From: Balaenoptera acutorostrata
Lineage: Eukaryota > Chordata > Mammalia > Artiodactyla > Balaenopteridae
Length of the DNA stretch: 64,000 nt
Assembly (NCBI RefSeq): GCF_949987535.1
Contig: NC_080069.1
Location: forward strand, 37,127,269-37,191,268
Reading direction: 5' to 3'
The notes below the pieces were generated by a model. It was not told where the DNA came from and made no database searches. It worked only from the letters and a program-made list of their open reading frames with translations. Below are positions 23,521-35,454 of this stretch, one piece after another. Numbering within the stretch: the first letter of the stretch is position 1; the number at the start of each line of letters is the position of its first letter. A program made the position numbers and the translations under genes.

Positions 23521-24365
23521 TGCCATAGAAATATTGTGATTCAATTCCTGGAGCTGGGCCCATTATCTCTCAAACAAAATCACAATTCTGATGGCAAAGA
23601 AAGGAGGAATGGCTATTTGGAAGCTACTTATGGGGTCTACCATGAGAGATTCCTTTACTCCAGGACTTCTGAAAGCTTTTATATGTGAATGTACACTGTT
23701 TATCTCAAGAGGCAGAGCTAATGTACAGTTTCCCAAACTTATCTGGTCACAGACCTCCTTTGTCACCAATCAACTCATGAGACTTGGGTTCTATGGAACA
23801 CACCTTGGGAAACACTGTCCAATGTATCCCCTCAGCATTTCACTTCTTAATTTGCATGACATCACTTAGACTAGACAGAAACCTTCTCTTGAGCCTTGAG
23901 TAAATACAATTTTCACAAATTTCTGTCTTCCTGATGTTTTTTTAAAGTCACTCCATGTTCAAGTCAAACCTGGATTCAGAACGACAATTTTTCTGTCTCT
24001 GCCAAAAGCCTTGCATGTAGACATTTATCCTAAAATGTTTTCAGTCCCCACAAAATTCTTCAAAGTTAAAAAAAAAAGCAAGATGAAGCCCTGAAGCCTA
24101 AATTCCAGCAGCTGTTCTAAAATGTTCTAACAATTCCATCCACCCATGAATACAATGTTCACACTGGTGTACGTTCCATATATCTCTGTCTTTCCTCTCT
24201 AACTAATTAGCTGGTTAAGATTCCTTTCCTCCTGGAGCCTGATCATGGTGTACACTCAAAGGTAGTTGCTAAAAGCTCTATAGCTCAGGCTTAAAGGAAA
24301 ACTTTGGCTTGTACTGAATTTACAAATTTTTCTCACCTTCTGTACAATGGTTGTGAACTATTGCA
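23521..24365. other. Stretch without recognised genes or repeats
   Basis: Short overlapping frames on both strands, none convincing. Confidence 0.4.
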
Positions 24366-24545
24366 GCTACCACTTACCCAGTAGTGCCCAGAAACAGTGT
24401 TAAGCATCTCCCCTGCATTAGTTCCATTCTTACAATGAGCTGTGAGCCAGGGAGTACTGCTGTCCCCAATTTTACAGATGAGAACTCAGAATTGGGGGAG
24501 CCCACACCCAAGTCTGCCTGACTCCAGAGCCTACACTAACCGTAA
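24366..24545 (-). mobile_element. MIR SINE fragment
   Basis: Antisense MIR, marked by 'CAATTTTACAGATGAGAACT' and 'TGCCTGACTCCAGAGCCTAC', the reverse complements of the MIR 3' core and of its 'GGCTCTGGAGCCAGAC' 5' part. Confidence 0.7.
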
Positions 24546-24984
24546 AGCCTACTGGCTCCCTGGAAGGAGGATCTGCCAGTTGTTTGGAGAGATTCGGGCT
24601 GAAACCTTTTCTATTCAGAAGTGAACCTGGGTTTGCCAGCTTCCTTCATGAAGCTGTAACCTGACTAGTAAAATGTGCTCATTCTTCATAGAACATCTTT
24701 TTTTTTTTTTTAATGGCTGGACTTAGTACAAACTGCAAAAAGTATAACCAAGCTCTCCTTGGGGAGATCTGGTGTCTGTGTTTGCATGTGTGTTAGAGGA
24801 GTGAGGTGTAATCACATTTTTCCCCATTAGGAAAAATCAGCTTAAAACTTACATTAAAGGTAATCTTCAAAATGGAAAGCATCTCTCAGAGGGGAGCTCG
24901 TCTGATATTTGCAAAGCAGCAGAGCACCAATTCCACCTATTAATAAAATTTAAAAATCAACATTTTCCCATACATCTCCTATAT

Positions 24985-25140
24985 GGGAGACACAGTGCTA
25001 TGTGCTGTACCTACTTTTTTTTCCAGTTCTTACAATCATCTTGGGAAGTGTGTGTTATTGCTCCAGTTTAATAAATCAGGAAACCAGGGTTTCAAGAGAT
25101 TAGTTAGCAAGGTGAAGTCACAAAGCTAGATTTGGTGGCA
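24985..25140 (-). mobile_element. MIR SINE fragment
   Basis: Antisense MIR with 'CACAGTGCTATGTGCTGTAC', 'CTCCAGTTTAATAAATCAGG' and 'AAGTCACAAAGCTAG'. It is more diverged than its neighbours. Confidence 0.6.
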
Positions 25141-26329
25141 ACTGTGGAGTTGAGAAATAGGGGATGATTACAGGCAGAGGAATCTAGGCCCTAGTAGCTA
25201 AGGCCACCACCACCTTCTCCTGCCAGGGGTGGTGGCCTCCATGGGGCACTGGCCAGCAGCTGGCCGGTGATGCTGTGGCCCCCCAGCTTGGGTGAAGACC
25301 GAGCAGGATCAGCCTGGCCTGTAACATTCCTGTACATTCAGGCCAAAGTGCCAGGAGCTTGAGGACATCACTTGGGTCCTCAGTTCCCTATCTGCACAGA
25401 AGGGCAGTCATTGCTGCTTGTTCAGTCAGTTGACGAGGTGTTTGCCTGTGAATTAACAATGCTTATAAATCACCGTGAGCTCCTTGGAGAAAGGTGCTGT
25501 TCCACCCAAAGCACTGTTTGACTATTACTCTTGTAACTTTTATTATATAGCCTGTATTATTAAAATATAATCTGAAATGTCCATTTGAATTGGATTATTC
25601 CTTTCAGTGGATCTTTGGAAGTGACCATTGTCTTGATTGCTGGAGGAGCTTCATCTGTGCCACAAAATCTCTTAAAAAAAAAAAAAAGCCCGAAAGTAAA
25701 TTCAACTCGACATGGTGAAATAAAAGAGAACGTTTCTTTCATATGATCATGCTTAGGCTTGGCTGCTTTTAAGATGTTTCAAGGGATTTTCTTTCTTTTT
25801 TTTCCCCCTCCCAAACTACCTTCTTTGTTTAGGGATCCCTATTTGTCCTCCTGCCTTTTCTACAGTGTCACTTATTGCTTTGTGAGAGACTTACTGAATG
25901 TGAGGACACAAAGGGACAATGAGACTTGTTACTGGAGGCAAGAAGCCACCTGCACGCATTTAGAGAGGCTCCTTCTCATATATCCTGCGAGGTTTGTACG
26001 AAAGGCATTAACAGAAGGGCCACCACCCAGCTCTCTTACTCCGGGTGGATGAGGGAGGGGTTATCCTCTTGGCGCTCCCAAACTGATGAGTTCAGGAAGC
26101 CAGGGGAAAATGCACTGGAATTATTCTTATTATTGTGGTTATTAATTCCATCCTTTTTTGTTTTGGTTTTTTTTTTACTACAAAGAGACAGCAGGGCAAT
26201 GGACCTATCCTGATTCACATTAAATGTGTCTGATAATAACCTATCAATATTTTTAGGCAGAAAGAAGCCAGTGCCACTTAGGCTAGACTGAAAGGGCAGA
26301 GATGTGAAGCGACCTTCCCAGCCGTTACT
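25141..26329. other. Stretch without recognised genes
   Basis: The part at 25200-25330 is GC-rich with CCACCACC/GGTGGTGG patches. Near 25480 'GTGAGCTCCTTGGAGAAAGG' recalls a very old L2 3' end. Frames at 25759-26213 overlap in two phases and are not convincing. Confidence 0.4.
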
Positions 26330-26900
26330 CACCACATTTACCCACTATAACCTGGTAAGTCAAAACAATGTGAACAGGTTAAGATGTTTTGTTCCCAAGG
26401 GGTTGAATTAGCTAAGGAGATTGCAGAACGTTTTGTTTTCAGCTGAACAATTGGCTTTATTTTGCCCTTTCATTCCTTATTATCTCTCCTCTTCACTCAG
26501 TGCCAAATTCTACAGAAATGAAGAAGTAGGCAGAAAACATCGCACGAAGGGCACGCACTAAATCTATTCATAACTGCTGCTTTCATAGGCCAAATATAAA
26601 GGAAGCATTAGCAGGACAACTAAGTCTCAACAGAATGAAAGACCCATCTGGGCAGTGACATGTTATTCGCATCATATAACAGGGAGTAGGAAGAAGCAAA
26701 CGACGATTGTTGACATGGAATAAATAAATGAACTATTTATGCATCCAGCTGAGAAGAAAGACATGCAGAGAGAAAGTCTGTGCAGTTTGCTTGCTTCAGA
26801 TTTTGCCAAGCATGAAACACACCTGCGAGGTCAAATCATGAGGCGCTTGTGCGTTGGGTCGGGGCAGGTGGTAACGGCAAGCCGCTCTCAGCCTAAATCA
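26330..26900. other. Repeat-poor stretch, candidate conserved non-coding DNA
   Basis: No repeat family is recognisable. The sequence carries motifs often found in developmental enhancers, for example AACAATTGG near 26446, TAAATAAATGAACTATTTATGCAT in pieces near 26721-26742, and CATAACTGCTG near 26569. No stable coding frame. Conservation cannot be tested from this window. Confidence 0.3.
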
Positions 26901-27124
26901 CACGGGGGAGAGTGCTTCTAGCGCAGGCCCTTCTGGCCCCCGTCCAAGGTGCCTAGTTACTGAATTACCAGAAGGACTCCTGATCAGGCAGCCTCTTCTA
27001 AAAGGTCAGCTGTGGTGCAACCCAAAGGATGGTGTAACAGCAAGACCCTTTTACTGCTTTCGTCTGGAAGCTAAGTTGTTTCCCAAATGACTGGTGTTTA
27101 GGATGAATCAATGACCAGAGCCAT

Positions 27125-27185
27125 ATGGTGTCTGGCTCATAGTCGGCATTTAATATTTATTGAATGAATGAATGAGTGAGTGACC
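27125..27185 (+). mobile_element. L2/MIR 3' terminus
   Basis: 'GTGTCTGGCTCATAGTCGGC' then 'ATTTAATATTTATTGAATGA' and ATGAATGAGTGA repeats is the L2 3' terminal pattern. Confidence 0.6.
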
Positions 27186-27689
27186 ACAACCTCAACCTAC
27201 CTGCTATATGCTAAGTGGCACAAAATTTAAAAAGAAGGAAGGAAGGGTGCGAGGCAGGGAGGGAGAAAAAATATTCCTCCAAGTTGTTGAACAAAATATT
27301 GGGTTCAATTTCCCCAGCCTAGGGAAGGGGGAGGGGAGCCTGCCCCGGCAGTCAATCCAGTAAGCTGGTCCATGAGGGGCCAGGACTCTCTCTTACTTAT
27401 AATCAGATTAAGGCAGAGCCTATGGGGAGAAGCCCAAGCAGGCAATTCAAGCCTGAGACACCAGAAGCCATATATTAAGACCCAGGCAAAGACCTAGACA
27501 AAAACAGAAAGTAAAGAGAATAGGAAATGACAGATGGGGGAGGAAAGGAGTTGGGGGTAAGGGACAGTAAGTTACAATATGAAGAATTAGAGGAGTTCTG
27601 TATAAAACTTGTGGAATTGAGTAAAGGGGTGGGAGAAACCAAAGTCCTCAGGTCAGACATGCTGTGACATTTAAAAATAGTTTAAAAAA
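27186..27689. other. Purine-rich stretch without recognised genes
   Basis: Contains AAGGAAGGAAGGG and GGAGGGAG runs (27230-27270) and a G/A-rich segment at 27530-27560. No coding frame supported. Confidence 0.45.
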
Positions 27690-27945
27690 ATAATTGACTT
27701 TTTGTATTCCCTAACCCTATTTTCTCCCAACATTTTGTTATAAAAACTTCAAATATATAGAGAAGTTGAAAATTGTAGAGTGAACACACCCACAACCTAG
27801 ATTTTACAATGATCACTAGAATTGCTTTATCACACATCAGTTTATCTACTCATCCCTCTCTCCTTTCATCAATCCATTCTATTTTTCTTTATATTTTTAT
27901 TCCCAGCATTTTCTTATGGAAACAGCTTTTTTGTTAAATGCTCAT
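27690..27945 (-). mobile_element. Ancient L1M 3' fragment
   Basis: Antisense L1M pattern: 'TTGTTATAAAAACTTCAAA', 'AGAGAAGTTGAAAATTGTA', 'ACACCCACAACCTAGATTT' and 'GCTTTATCACACATCAGTTT' followed by 'TCATCCCTCTC'. Confidence 0.65.
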
Positions 27946-28059
27946 GTTTTTTGTTGTTATTTATATCAAGGTAAGTGTAGCTGGGTCAGCTAAATGTCCC
28001 ACAATATATACTCTCTTCTCTTTTTGTAGTAGAAATTTAAAATACGTATATGTATATGA

Positions 28060-28470
28060 AAATTTAACACAAAGATTATATTTCCCAGCCTCCTTTGCAG
28101 CTAGGTGTAGCCATGTGGCCAAGTTCTGATCAATAAAATGTAACAGGAAGTGCCATGTGACAGTGTCCAGGATCCTTCCCTAAGAGGCACTCCCTATGCC
28201 CTCTCTTTCATCCCTGCCTCCATTTCTCTGCCTGGGACACAGATGTTGCCGTCCGGAGCCAGGAGGCTAAGGACCACAGCCTAGGGATGGCACTATGGAG
28301 CCATGAGTTGGATGAAGTCTGTGGTCCTGAAAACTCCTGGGAGCAGAGCCACCATCGAAGACTGCTTACCCCTGGACTAAATTTATGTAAGGGACATAAA
28401 CCTCGTTCTTGTTTACACTACTGTTATTGTGAGTAGTCTGTCATGAAACTAAAGCTAATTCTAGCAAATG
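28060..28470 (+). mobile_element. LTR-type repeat (ERVL/MaLR-like), copy 1
   Basis: 'ATTTCCCAGCCTCCTTTGCA' and 'GCTAGGTGTAGCCATGTGGC' followed by 'CAATAAAATGTAACAGGAAG', and near the end 'GGACATAAACCTCGTTCTTG', the position of an LTR polyadenylation region in related repeats. The start of 30505-30835 repeats the 'ACATTTCCCAGTCTCCCTTG' motif, so the two appear related. No coding content; exact family unknown. Confidence 0.5.
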
Positions 28471-30504
28471 CAAGAAGACTTAAAAATCAAACAGTACAGA
28501 AGGGCTTATAATGAAAAGCAAGTGACATACCCTAAGGCTTCCTTAGTCCCAGTTGATCTCCCCAGAGGTACACTTTTAATTGGTTACTTCCACATCTCTA
28601 AATAATGTTTCTATTTTCTTTCTGTTTATCCATTTTAGACCCCATGTATTGACTTCAGCTCACTTGAGCTCCTCTTCCATTTCTTGCTTCTTCCTGTCAA
28701 TAAAAGTGCATCACTATTTTGGTTTCTTTATTATTTGTGTTTGTAAATGCAATTATTTCTTTTTTCCATCAACTAAAGATGAAATCTCTTGTATCCCTGC
28801 TTTGTAAGACGAGGTCATCAGCCCACCTACCTCCAAGTCTTTCCACTTCTCCCCTGTCTCTCTGTCATCTCAGTCTCTAGTGTTTTTATGTTTCCATTGT
28901 CAATGTCATTGTAAAGCACCACTTACATGCTTTGACTGACAGTTTCACTATTGAGTGAGGGGAGCCTGCCTTTGTTCTTTTGAATCCTGAAATGCCAGAG
29001 TGTAGAGGGCTTTGATCTTGGGCACCAAATCCCACCTTTGGTGCCCTAATTTGGCTGTAGCCCTATAGCTTTCAATCTACAACTCACACAGTATACAGTA
29101 ATTATGTGTTTACAGGTCTATCACATCCAACCCTTTATCCTTAGCAACATATAAGTATCTGGTACTTGGAGCTATAATGAACTACCAAAGTTTTTTTGAG
29201 TGACAAGGTTAAACCAGAAGCCAGGTAACTTCATTCATATCCATTACTCCTGGAGATTTCTTGAAAAGTCAGTGCTCGAGGATCAATATGGCAGGCCCAC
29301 ATTCTCCTGTAATTCACTAAGCTATATTGCTTCTTGGCAGACACAAGTGAAGTCTGCACAGACACATTTAGCACGTTTCTCTTCCTCCAAGTCTCAGAGG
29401 CTCTAGCAACCCTCTGGGCACCCTGGACGCACCATCGGTGTCCGAGCCGAGGAACCACATCTCTGTAAAGTGAGGTTCAAGCTGAGAGCAAAGAACGCCC
29501 ACCATGAATGCCTATTTGGTGGCTCACAGACAGAAGCTTTTGAAGTCATAAGATACTGCGCCAAACGAGTTGTTGGTTCAGTGAATGATTTCTCCACAGA
29601 GAAACAGATGAAAATGCAAGAACACATGTTCACGTGCATTTAGCTGGGAAGAATGGCAGCCCTGTCGTATGTATTCTCAGCACAAAAATCCAAACCATAA
29701 TAAACACAAGAAGTACATCTTTATAAGGATCACTTTTAGCTTGGTGTGATCATGTTGTTGAAAATGAGGCTGGAGATGAGAACTTTAAAATTAAAATCGT
29801 ATACACTGATATACCTTCCCTACATTGTTCAATACAAGTTCAAATCTATCTGACTTCTTAGACTGAGTTTTCACCAGCTCAATTAGCGGTCTAAGGATTG
29901 TAAATTTGGAGAAGATCATGAAAGGGGATCACATCCTTCCTTCTCATCCCAGGTGAGATAGCATCTGAACCACTTCAGAAAGTCTTTAGTGTAATCCTAT
30001 CTCTTTCCTTGTTGATGTTGTTATATCCAACCATTACTGTAGACAGTAGTGATTAGTGGATAGAGCTCATATAAGAAAGTAGAAACTTGAGTGAAAAGTC
30101 AGTGAAGTGACCCCATAATGAATGGGCAAATAATTCAAGTAGCAGAGAAAAATCCCAGACTGAATCAGGCTGTCCGAGAAAAGACATTTAAGTGATGATG
30201 GGCCAGTCCTCAAATCATGCTTTCTTCTACGATCCCACATGGTCAGTGTGCCCACCATACTGCAGCCTCCTGCACAAACACGCCACCTCCTACCACACTG
30301 CCCTCTTACAACCACACAGCCCACAGAGTCCCCAGTGGTCTGTGGCTCAGTTCCCCCTGTCTATCAGCCATTTCTCCTGGCTTTTCATGACCCACTCTCC
30401 CTTATTTGGCAAAACTGTTCATCTGCTGTGTGGTCTACTGTATTGCTATCCTTTCCTTCTTCTTGTAGTACTAGAATCCCCACATTTTAGCTGGTTACAT
30501 GGCA
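28471..30504. other. Long stretch without recognised genes or repeats
   Basis: A local CpG cluster near 29420-29460 and short frames of 60-107 codons on both strands (e.g. 29403-29639 minus, 30192-30515 plus) have no family match. Confidence 0.4.
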
Positions 30505-30835
30505 AGCTAGCATGAAGACTACATTTCCCAGTCTCCCTTGCTATCTGTGATGATGTGACTAAGTTATGGTAGGGATGTGTGTAATTTCCAGGTCATGTCC
30601 TTAAAGGCAGTGGCTGTGCCTTCCCTTTTCTCCTTCCTGCTGGCTGGAATGCAAATCCATCATACATGTCAGGGAGCCAAATGGACCTGACAAACACCCT
30701 GGGAGAAGGCAGAGTAACAAGGGGGAGGAAGCCTGGCTCCCTGATGCTATCAGGCCACTCCTGCAGCCCTGGACTGCCTACCCAGTCCCTGAGTAAGCTT
30801 CTACCTTATTTTGGTCACTATATTTGAGTCTCTTT
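30505..30835 (+). mobile_element. LTR-type repeat (ERVL/MaLR-like), copy 2
   Basis: Begins with 'GACTACATTTCCCAGTCTCC' and 'GATGTGACTAAGTTATGG', parallel to the copy at 28060-28470. Its end near 30790-30830 ('GTAAGCTTCTACCTTATTTT') matches the LTR-type polyadenylation region position. Non-coding. Confidence 0.45.
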
Positions 30836-31204
30836 GCTATTGCCATCTATCCTGTATCTGAATGTATCACTGCTCCAGATCATTTTTACCATGTTTGCAA
30901 CCTACCCCAAATGCCAAAGCTCTGCTCCCACAGAGGTCCTCCTCCAGTATCCACCAAGTACTAACTTTCCCTATGTTCATCTTCCTTTTGTACACTGCAG
31001 TTGGAGTTCTCAGTGCTAGATTACTGGAGGTATTTGGTCAGGGTGGTAACCCTTCATTAAACTGAACCACAAGGTATGCTTGGGCTCATAGAAGGTATTA
31101 AACAAACGCTTGTCTAATGAATGCATGGCCAATAGGAAGTTCTACAACTCAGTGCAAAACAACCAGTTAATGGAAACTTTCTCCTTCAGATTCTTTAAAA
31201 TAAT
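30836..31204. other. Stretch without recognised genes
   Basis: The end (31080-31125: 'CTCATAGAAGGTATTAAACA', 'CTTGTCTAATGAATG') resembles a diverged sense L2 3' terminus. The rest is unassigned. Confidence 0.4.
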
Positions 31205-31475
31205 TATCATCATCATTATACATTCATTTAATCAATGTGCTAGATACCATACAAGCTAGCAATTTGATGCACTGTCTTTTAATCTCACAAGAACTCTGTA
31301 AGCTATGTATTGTATTAATAATAATAATATTAGTGTTATTGTTATTCCCATTTTACAGGTGAGGAAACTGGGCTCAGAGAAGCTAAGTAACTTGTTAAAC
31401 AAGTTAAGTGGCAGAGCCAGACTCAAAGCTATGTCAGTCCTGCTCCAGTGCCACGTGTACCCTTAACAATTGTGC
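31205..31475 (-). mobile_element. MIR SINE, nearly full length
   Basis: Clear antisense MIR: 'CCATTTTACAGGTGAGGAAA', 'CTGGGCTCAGAGAAGCTAAG', 'GTGGCAGAGCCAGACTCAAA', 'CAGTCCTGCTCCAGTGCC'. A TAATAATAATATTAGTG stretch sits where MIR has 'GGGATAATAATAGTA'. Confidence 0.9.
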
Positions 31476-31790
31476 TAACAGTGATGGTTTAAGACAAAGA
31501 AACAGGTAAGTGAAGAATGAGTTTCTAGATCTCTTACTGTTCATATTTACTGCATGGGAAAGTCCCCCCAAAACCTGACACCTCGAGAAAGCAACTGGGG
31601 TACATGGGACAGATCATGCAGGGACCACCATTTGCCATCTGAGAACGCACGACCCAGGGTTCTGGGTATGTAGGCTTCCAGAAACTCAATACTTCTTTCA
31701 AGTTATTTTTTAAAGCACAATAACTCACATTTGTGTAGCACTTTATGGTGAATAAATGCTTTTACAAACACTAGCTCGTATGATTCATAA

Positions 31791-31801
31791 AATCATTTTG
31801 T
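31791..31801 (+). repeat. Target-site duplication, left copy
   Basis: AATCATTTTGT, exactly repeated at 32085-32095 around the SINE. Confidence 0.92.
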
Positions 31802-32084
31802 GGGCTTCCCTGGTGGCGCAGTGGTTGAGAATCTGCCTGCCAGTGCAGGGGACAGGGGTTCGAGCCCTGGTCTGGGAAGATCCCACATGCTGCAGAGCAA
31901 CTGGGCCCGTGAGCCACAACTACTGAGCCTGCGCGTCTGGAGCCTGTGCTCCGCAACAAGAGAGGCCACGATAATGAGAGGCCCGCGCACAGCGATGAAG
32001 AGTGGCCCCCACTTGCCGTAACTAGAGAAAGCCCTCGCACAGAAACGAAGACCCAACACAGCCATAAATAAATTAAAAAAAAAA
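31802..32084 (+). mobile_element. tRNA-Glu-derived CHR-type SINE, copy 1
   Basis: The head GGGCTTCCCTGGTGGCGCAG and the B box GGTTCGAGCC (31857-31866) with A box TGGCGCAGTGG (31814-31824) mark the pol III promoter inherited from tRNA. A tRNA-unrelated body ('AACTACTGAGCCTGCGCGTC', 'GAAGACCCAACACAGCC') and an A-rich tail follow. A perfect 11-bp duplication (AATCATTTTGT) flanks it. This family is found in cetaceans, hippopotamus and ruminants. Moved by L1 machinery in trans. It sits within a MIR. Confidence 0.95.
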
Positions 32085-32095
32085 AATCATTTTGT
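32085..32095 (+). repeat. Target-site duplication, right copy
   Basis: AATCATTTTGT, identical to 31791-31801. Confidence 0.92.
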
Positions 32096-32180
32096 AAGGT
32101 AATTGAGCCTATACTATTATTCTTCCCATTCTCCAAAGGAGGAAACTGAGACCCAGAAAGATTGTGACTGTGCTGGTAGG

Positions 32181-33896
32181 TGGCTGAATAGACATCTGAA
32201 CAAAGGACTTTTGTTTCTTTCATGTCTCATGCTCTTCCTAGTTACCATGTCACGTCCCTTCTGCCCATCAGCCACCCCTTTCCCCGAAGCATGCTACGGA
32301 GAAATGACGATAGACTGGCCTTTACAGAGGGAAAAACAAATAATGCCAGGTTTTAAAATATTATTTTGAAATGTTATTTTTTTCAGAGGCATCCATCCAG
32401 TCTTGTTAGCTAGGAAAGTTGTAGAAAACACAAGTGTTTTGTGGTTTGAATTCAGCTGAGGCTGGGAAAAATGCCATCGACGGCTTTTCCTTAGGTGGCC
32501 AACCTGTCTACATTTTTCTAGTACCTTCAGGAGTTGGCGCAAGTCATCTGAAAAACCATCGTGAGCGCTGAGAAATCTACAGCTCGCCCTTCTCTTCAGA
32601 CAACAAGATAGGTGGCTGAGATCAAGGTAAGGAAAACCAGCAGAGCAGGCGGGCTGCACACGTGGTGACACCAGCGGGGACTTGCGCTGGGCCCCCAGAG
32701 GCTGCTGGCTTACGCGGGCGCCAAGCGCACAGGAAACGCCCTCTTTTACTTCTCAGTATTCAGAGAGGTCGGATCTAGAACCCATTCACCTGGGTGCTGA
32801 AATTTTTAGTGGAAAATTTACCAGATGCAAACAGGAAGTTTTTGTACTGGGTGTTTTCCCTGGACCGCGGGTTTGTGGGAATGGGGGGAGGAAGACAAGG
32901 CTGCAAACAAAGGTCTCTGTGGCCTGGGCTTGCTGGAGAATTCAAGCAGGGCCGATGCTCAGGATGACTGACATGCTTGTGGCAACAACCACGGCTGCCG
33001 GGAAGAGTGTGCCCAGAGGCCCCCAGGGAACCCGCGGATGGAAGTGGGAGGAGGGCTCAGCTCCACGGGAGACAGTGGTGGTGAGAGGTGTTGTGCTGTT
33101 TTCAGAGCAGCTGCTCAGCGTGGCTGGCCTGCTTTCTGGACCCACCGGGAAACGTGGAAACATGACGGGCCTCGCCCGCCAAAGAGCCCTCGTAAAATCA
33201 GACTCCTGTTACAGAGAAAGGAAAGGGGCGAGGCCCAGAACAGCAGACCAGGGCAGGACATGGGGTGAAGATGTGAGAGGGGACAGAGCTGGGGAAGAAG
33301 CAGCTCCCAGAATGTGTGTGAAAAAGAGAGAGACGACCGAGATATCAAACGATTCTTGCTGGGGGAATAATTGAGTGAGGTGACGGTCCCTGGGGAGTGG
33401 TGGACGGTACTTCCATACTCCCCTCGCCCTCCTTCTGGCTGAGGGGTCTGTCTTGGCCCTTTGGCCACTGCAAGGCGCCACCCCACCCTGATGCCCCTGC
33501 CACTGGCTTCCAGGCCCCGAAGGCCCCAGGATTGCTCAGCCCTTCCTTCCTCTGGGCAAGCGGCAGCAGTCACCTCTTCCGTATTCCCAGCGCCGCTGGA
33601 GAAGGGTGGGACACGGTCGCCAGTCCTTTGGGCACCTTCCAAAACTATGTATCTAAGAAGAAATGGGTTTAAAAGAGGTCTTTAAGAAGGGGGGCTCCCT
33701 CGCCTGCCTTCCTTGAGCAGGAACGGACTGAGAAATCTGTGCTTCTCACTGTCCTTTCTCTCCTCAGGGGTGTTCCCCACCCCACACCGGCTGTCGGCGG
33801 GAGGGAGGTTTGGAAAGCCTTCAGGATAAGCAACAGTGGGAACACTGCGCTTTCACCCGGAGGAGGCCACACATGGAGACTGTGCCGAGAAACACG

Positions 33897-33931
<35 letters not shown>

Positions 33932-34357
33932 GTACGTGCAAACAAAAAGAAATCTCCGTTCAGTCCATCTTTCAACATGATTCATGCGCATGGCAAATAT
34001 TGCAAAATCTGGGCTTGGCAGGCGGTGGCAGCGGGGTCTTTAGGTGGGTATCACAGGAATGAGTAGACATTAACCCTTCGTGTGCCGCCTGCCATTTTAT
34101 CCTTCACCCAAGAATGAAGAAACGAGGTTTTAAGAAAGCCTCCAAAACAACTAGAAGTGATGGTGGATAGAGTACGCAATTAAAGGAGAAAATCAGGACA
34201 CAAACTGAACCTCCGAATAATATTAAAATAAAATTAAAATAACCTTTTAAAAGTTGGCGACTGCAATATTGATCATTTAATATTTATCCCAGCTTTAGTA
34301 AACGTATAGGAGACTACAAGGAAATACACTCAAAAGTTGTTCTGGGATTAGCTAGCT
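32181..34357. other. GC-moderate stretch without recognised genes
   Basis: The longest frame is 230 codons at 32682-33374 on plus, but minus-strand frames (32942-33163, 33115-33642) cover much of the same DNA, no domain is recognisable and composition is low in hydrophobic blocks expected of a folded protein. CpGs are moderately frequent at 32680-32730 and 33140-33240. A CA microsatellite lies at 33901-33930. Confidence 0.4.
33901..33930. repeat. (CA)15 microsatellite
   Basis: Fifteen perfect CA units, preceded by a CACGCACG imperfect start. Confidence 0.97.
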
Positions 34358-34482
34358 CAAGACTTCTCAAATTTGAATAAGCAAAGAACCCACTGGGTGT
34401 CTGGTGAAAATGCAGATTCTGACTCAGGAGTTCTGGAGTAGGGCATTGCTGACAAGCACCCAGGTTATGATACAGCGGTTCT
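34358..34482. mobile_element. MER5-like hAT DNA transposon fragment
   Basis: 'GACTTCTCAAATTTGAATAA', 'GGTGAAAATGCAGATTCTGA', 'CTCAGGAGTTCTGGAGTAGG' and a 'CACCCAGGTTATGATACAGC' end follow the order of MER5A/B elements. It is internally shortened. Confidence 0.6.
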
Positions 34483-35454
34483 AGCAAGGGTATTCGTGGA
34501 TTTTTTTCTTCTTTATACCCTCTGGTATTTTTTAATCTTCTATAATAAACATATTGCTTACTTAGATAATCATGAAAATATTTTCTTTTGGAAGATAAGG
34601 TATTTATAGATTGAGTCCAGTGCTTCACCTGACCAGATCCTGGGAGATGAGACTTCTCAACAAACTGGAAGGCAGTTCAGAGCTTTGATTCTCAACCTGG
34701 GGAAGGGTAGGGGGGAGTCGCAGGGGATTCCCCGGGAAGCTTTACAGAGCATTTGCCCCCTGGGGACTTGTCAGAATGGGGGTGGGGCTGTGTCATTGGA
34801 GAGCTCCTGGACCACACACCGCGCGGTTCCCCAGGGCAGAGAACCACCACTGCAGCCGCCTGCGCAGACTTTGCACTTTACTGTCATTCAGATCTAGGCC
34901 TGCATGTGTCTAGGTCTGCCATGGCCTGCAGTGGCAGAGTACAAACATACTGTATTGTATGCTCGCAACTAGTAAAACCCAAGTTTTATATGCTTATTGA
35001 GAGTGGAGCCATTCACTGCTCATACTTTGTGTTAGCGCTAAAGAAACCACCCCACAGCTCACTTTTATATATCTGATTGAGAAACAAAGAATTGGTGATG
35101 ACCTTGTCACTATCTTAAAGATGTTGGGCAAGCTGAGGCAGGTAACCAAACAGGACCCTCACTCAGACTTTAGGTTTTAGAGGTTTACAAAGTGGCACAA
35201 TTAAAAATACTAGATAAACTGGCATCTTGGTGAGTCCTGTCGGTGGGATAACAGTCAGAAGCATCACTGCCCCAAATGTTCCTCTTCTATGGAATCACAG
35301 AGAACTTGCATCATTCAAAATGCTGCTGTAGATACAGGAATATTAACTTAATCATCTATAATATGCACATTAACATCTTTTTCTTGTCTTGCTTCAAGGA
35401 GAAGGAAAATGAGATGGGCTGGCTTGTGTGCTATCTCCTCTATGTATTATTTGA
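34483..35454. other. Stretch without recognised genes
   Basis: Around 34685-34830 'GATTCTCAACCTGGGGAAGG' and later text recall another hAT/MER-type end, too weak to call. No coding frame is convincing. Confidence 0.35.

Larger units (their letters stand above)
31715..32180 (-). mobile_element. MIR SINE split by a younger SINE
   Basis: The two MIR halves are 31715-31801 ('ATTTGTGTAGCACTTTATGG') and 32096-32180 ('GGAGGAAACTGAGACCCAGA'). The tRNA-derived SINE at 31802-32084 lies between them with an 11-bp duplication, so the MIR was present first. Confidence 0.75.

Noticed and set aside
29404..29640. Possible exon with local CpGs
   Set aside because: No consistent reading frame with splice sites, and no protein match on either strand.
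31802..31880. tRNA-Glu gene
   Set aside because: The A and B boxes belong to a SINE with A-rich tail and target duplications; the acceptor stem and 3' end of a tRNA gene are not kept.
31771..32223. 150-codon minus-strand frame with VVVAHGPSCSAACGIFPDQG
   Set aside because: This is the antisense translation of the CHR SINE; the same peptide text recurs at 51906-52412, 52133-52387 and 55386-55706, so it is repeat-derived.
32682..33374. 230-codon plus-strand open frame
   Set aside because: It has no recognisable domain, opposing frames cover the same DNA, and local GC content lowers stop frequency. No splice or promoter support.
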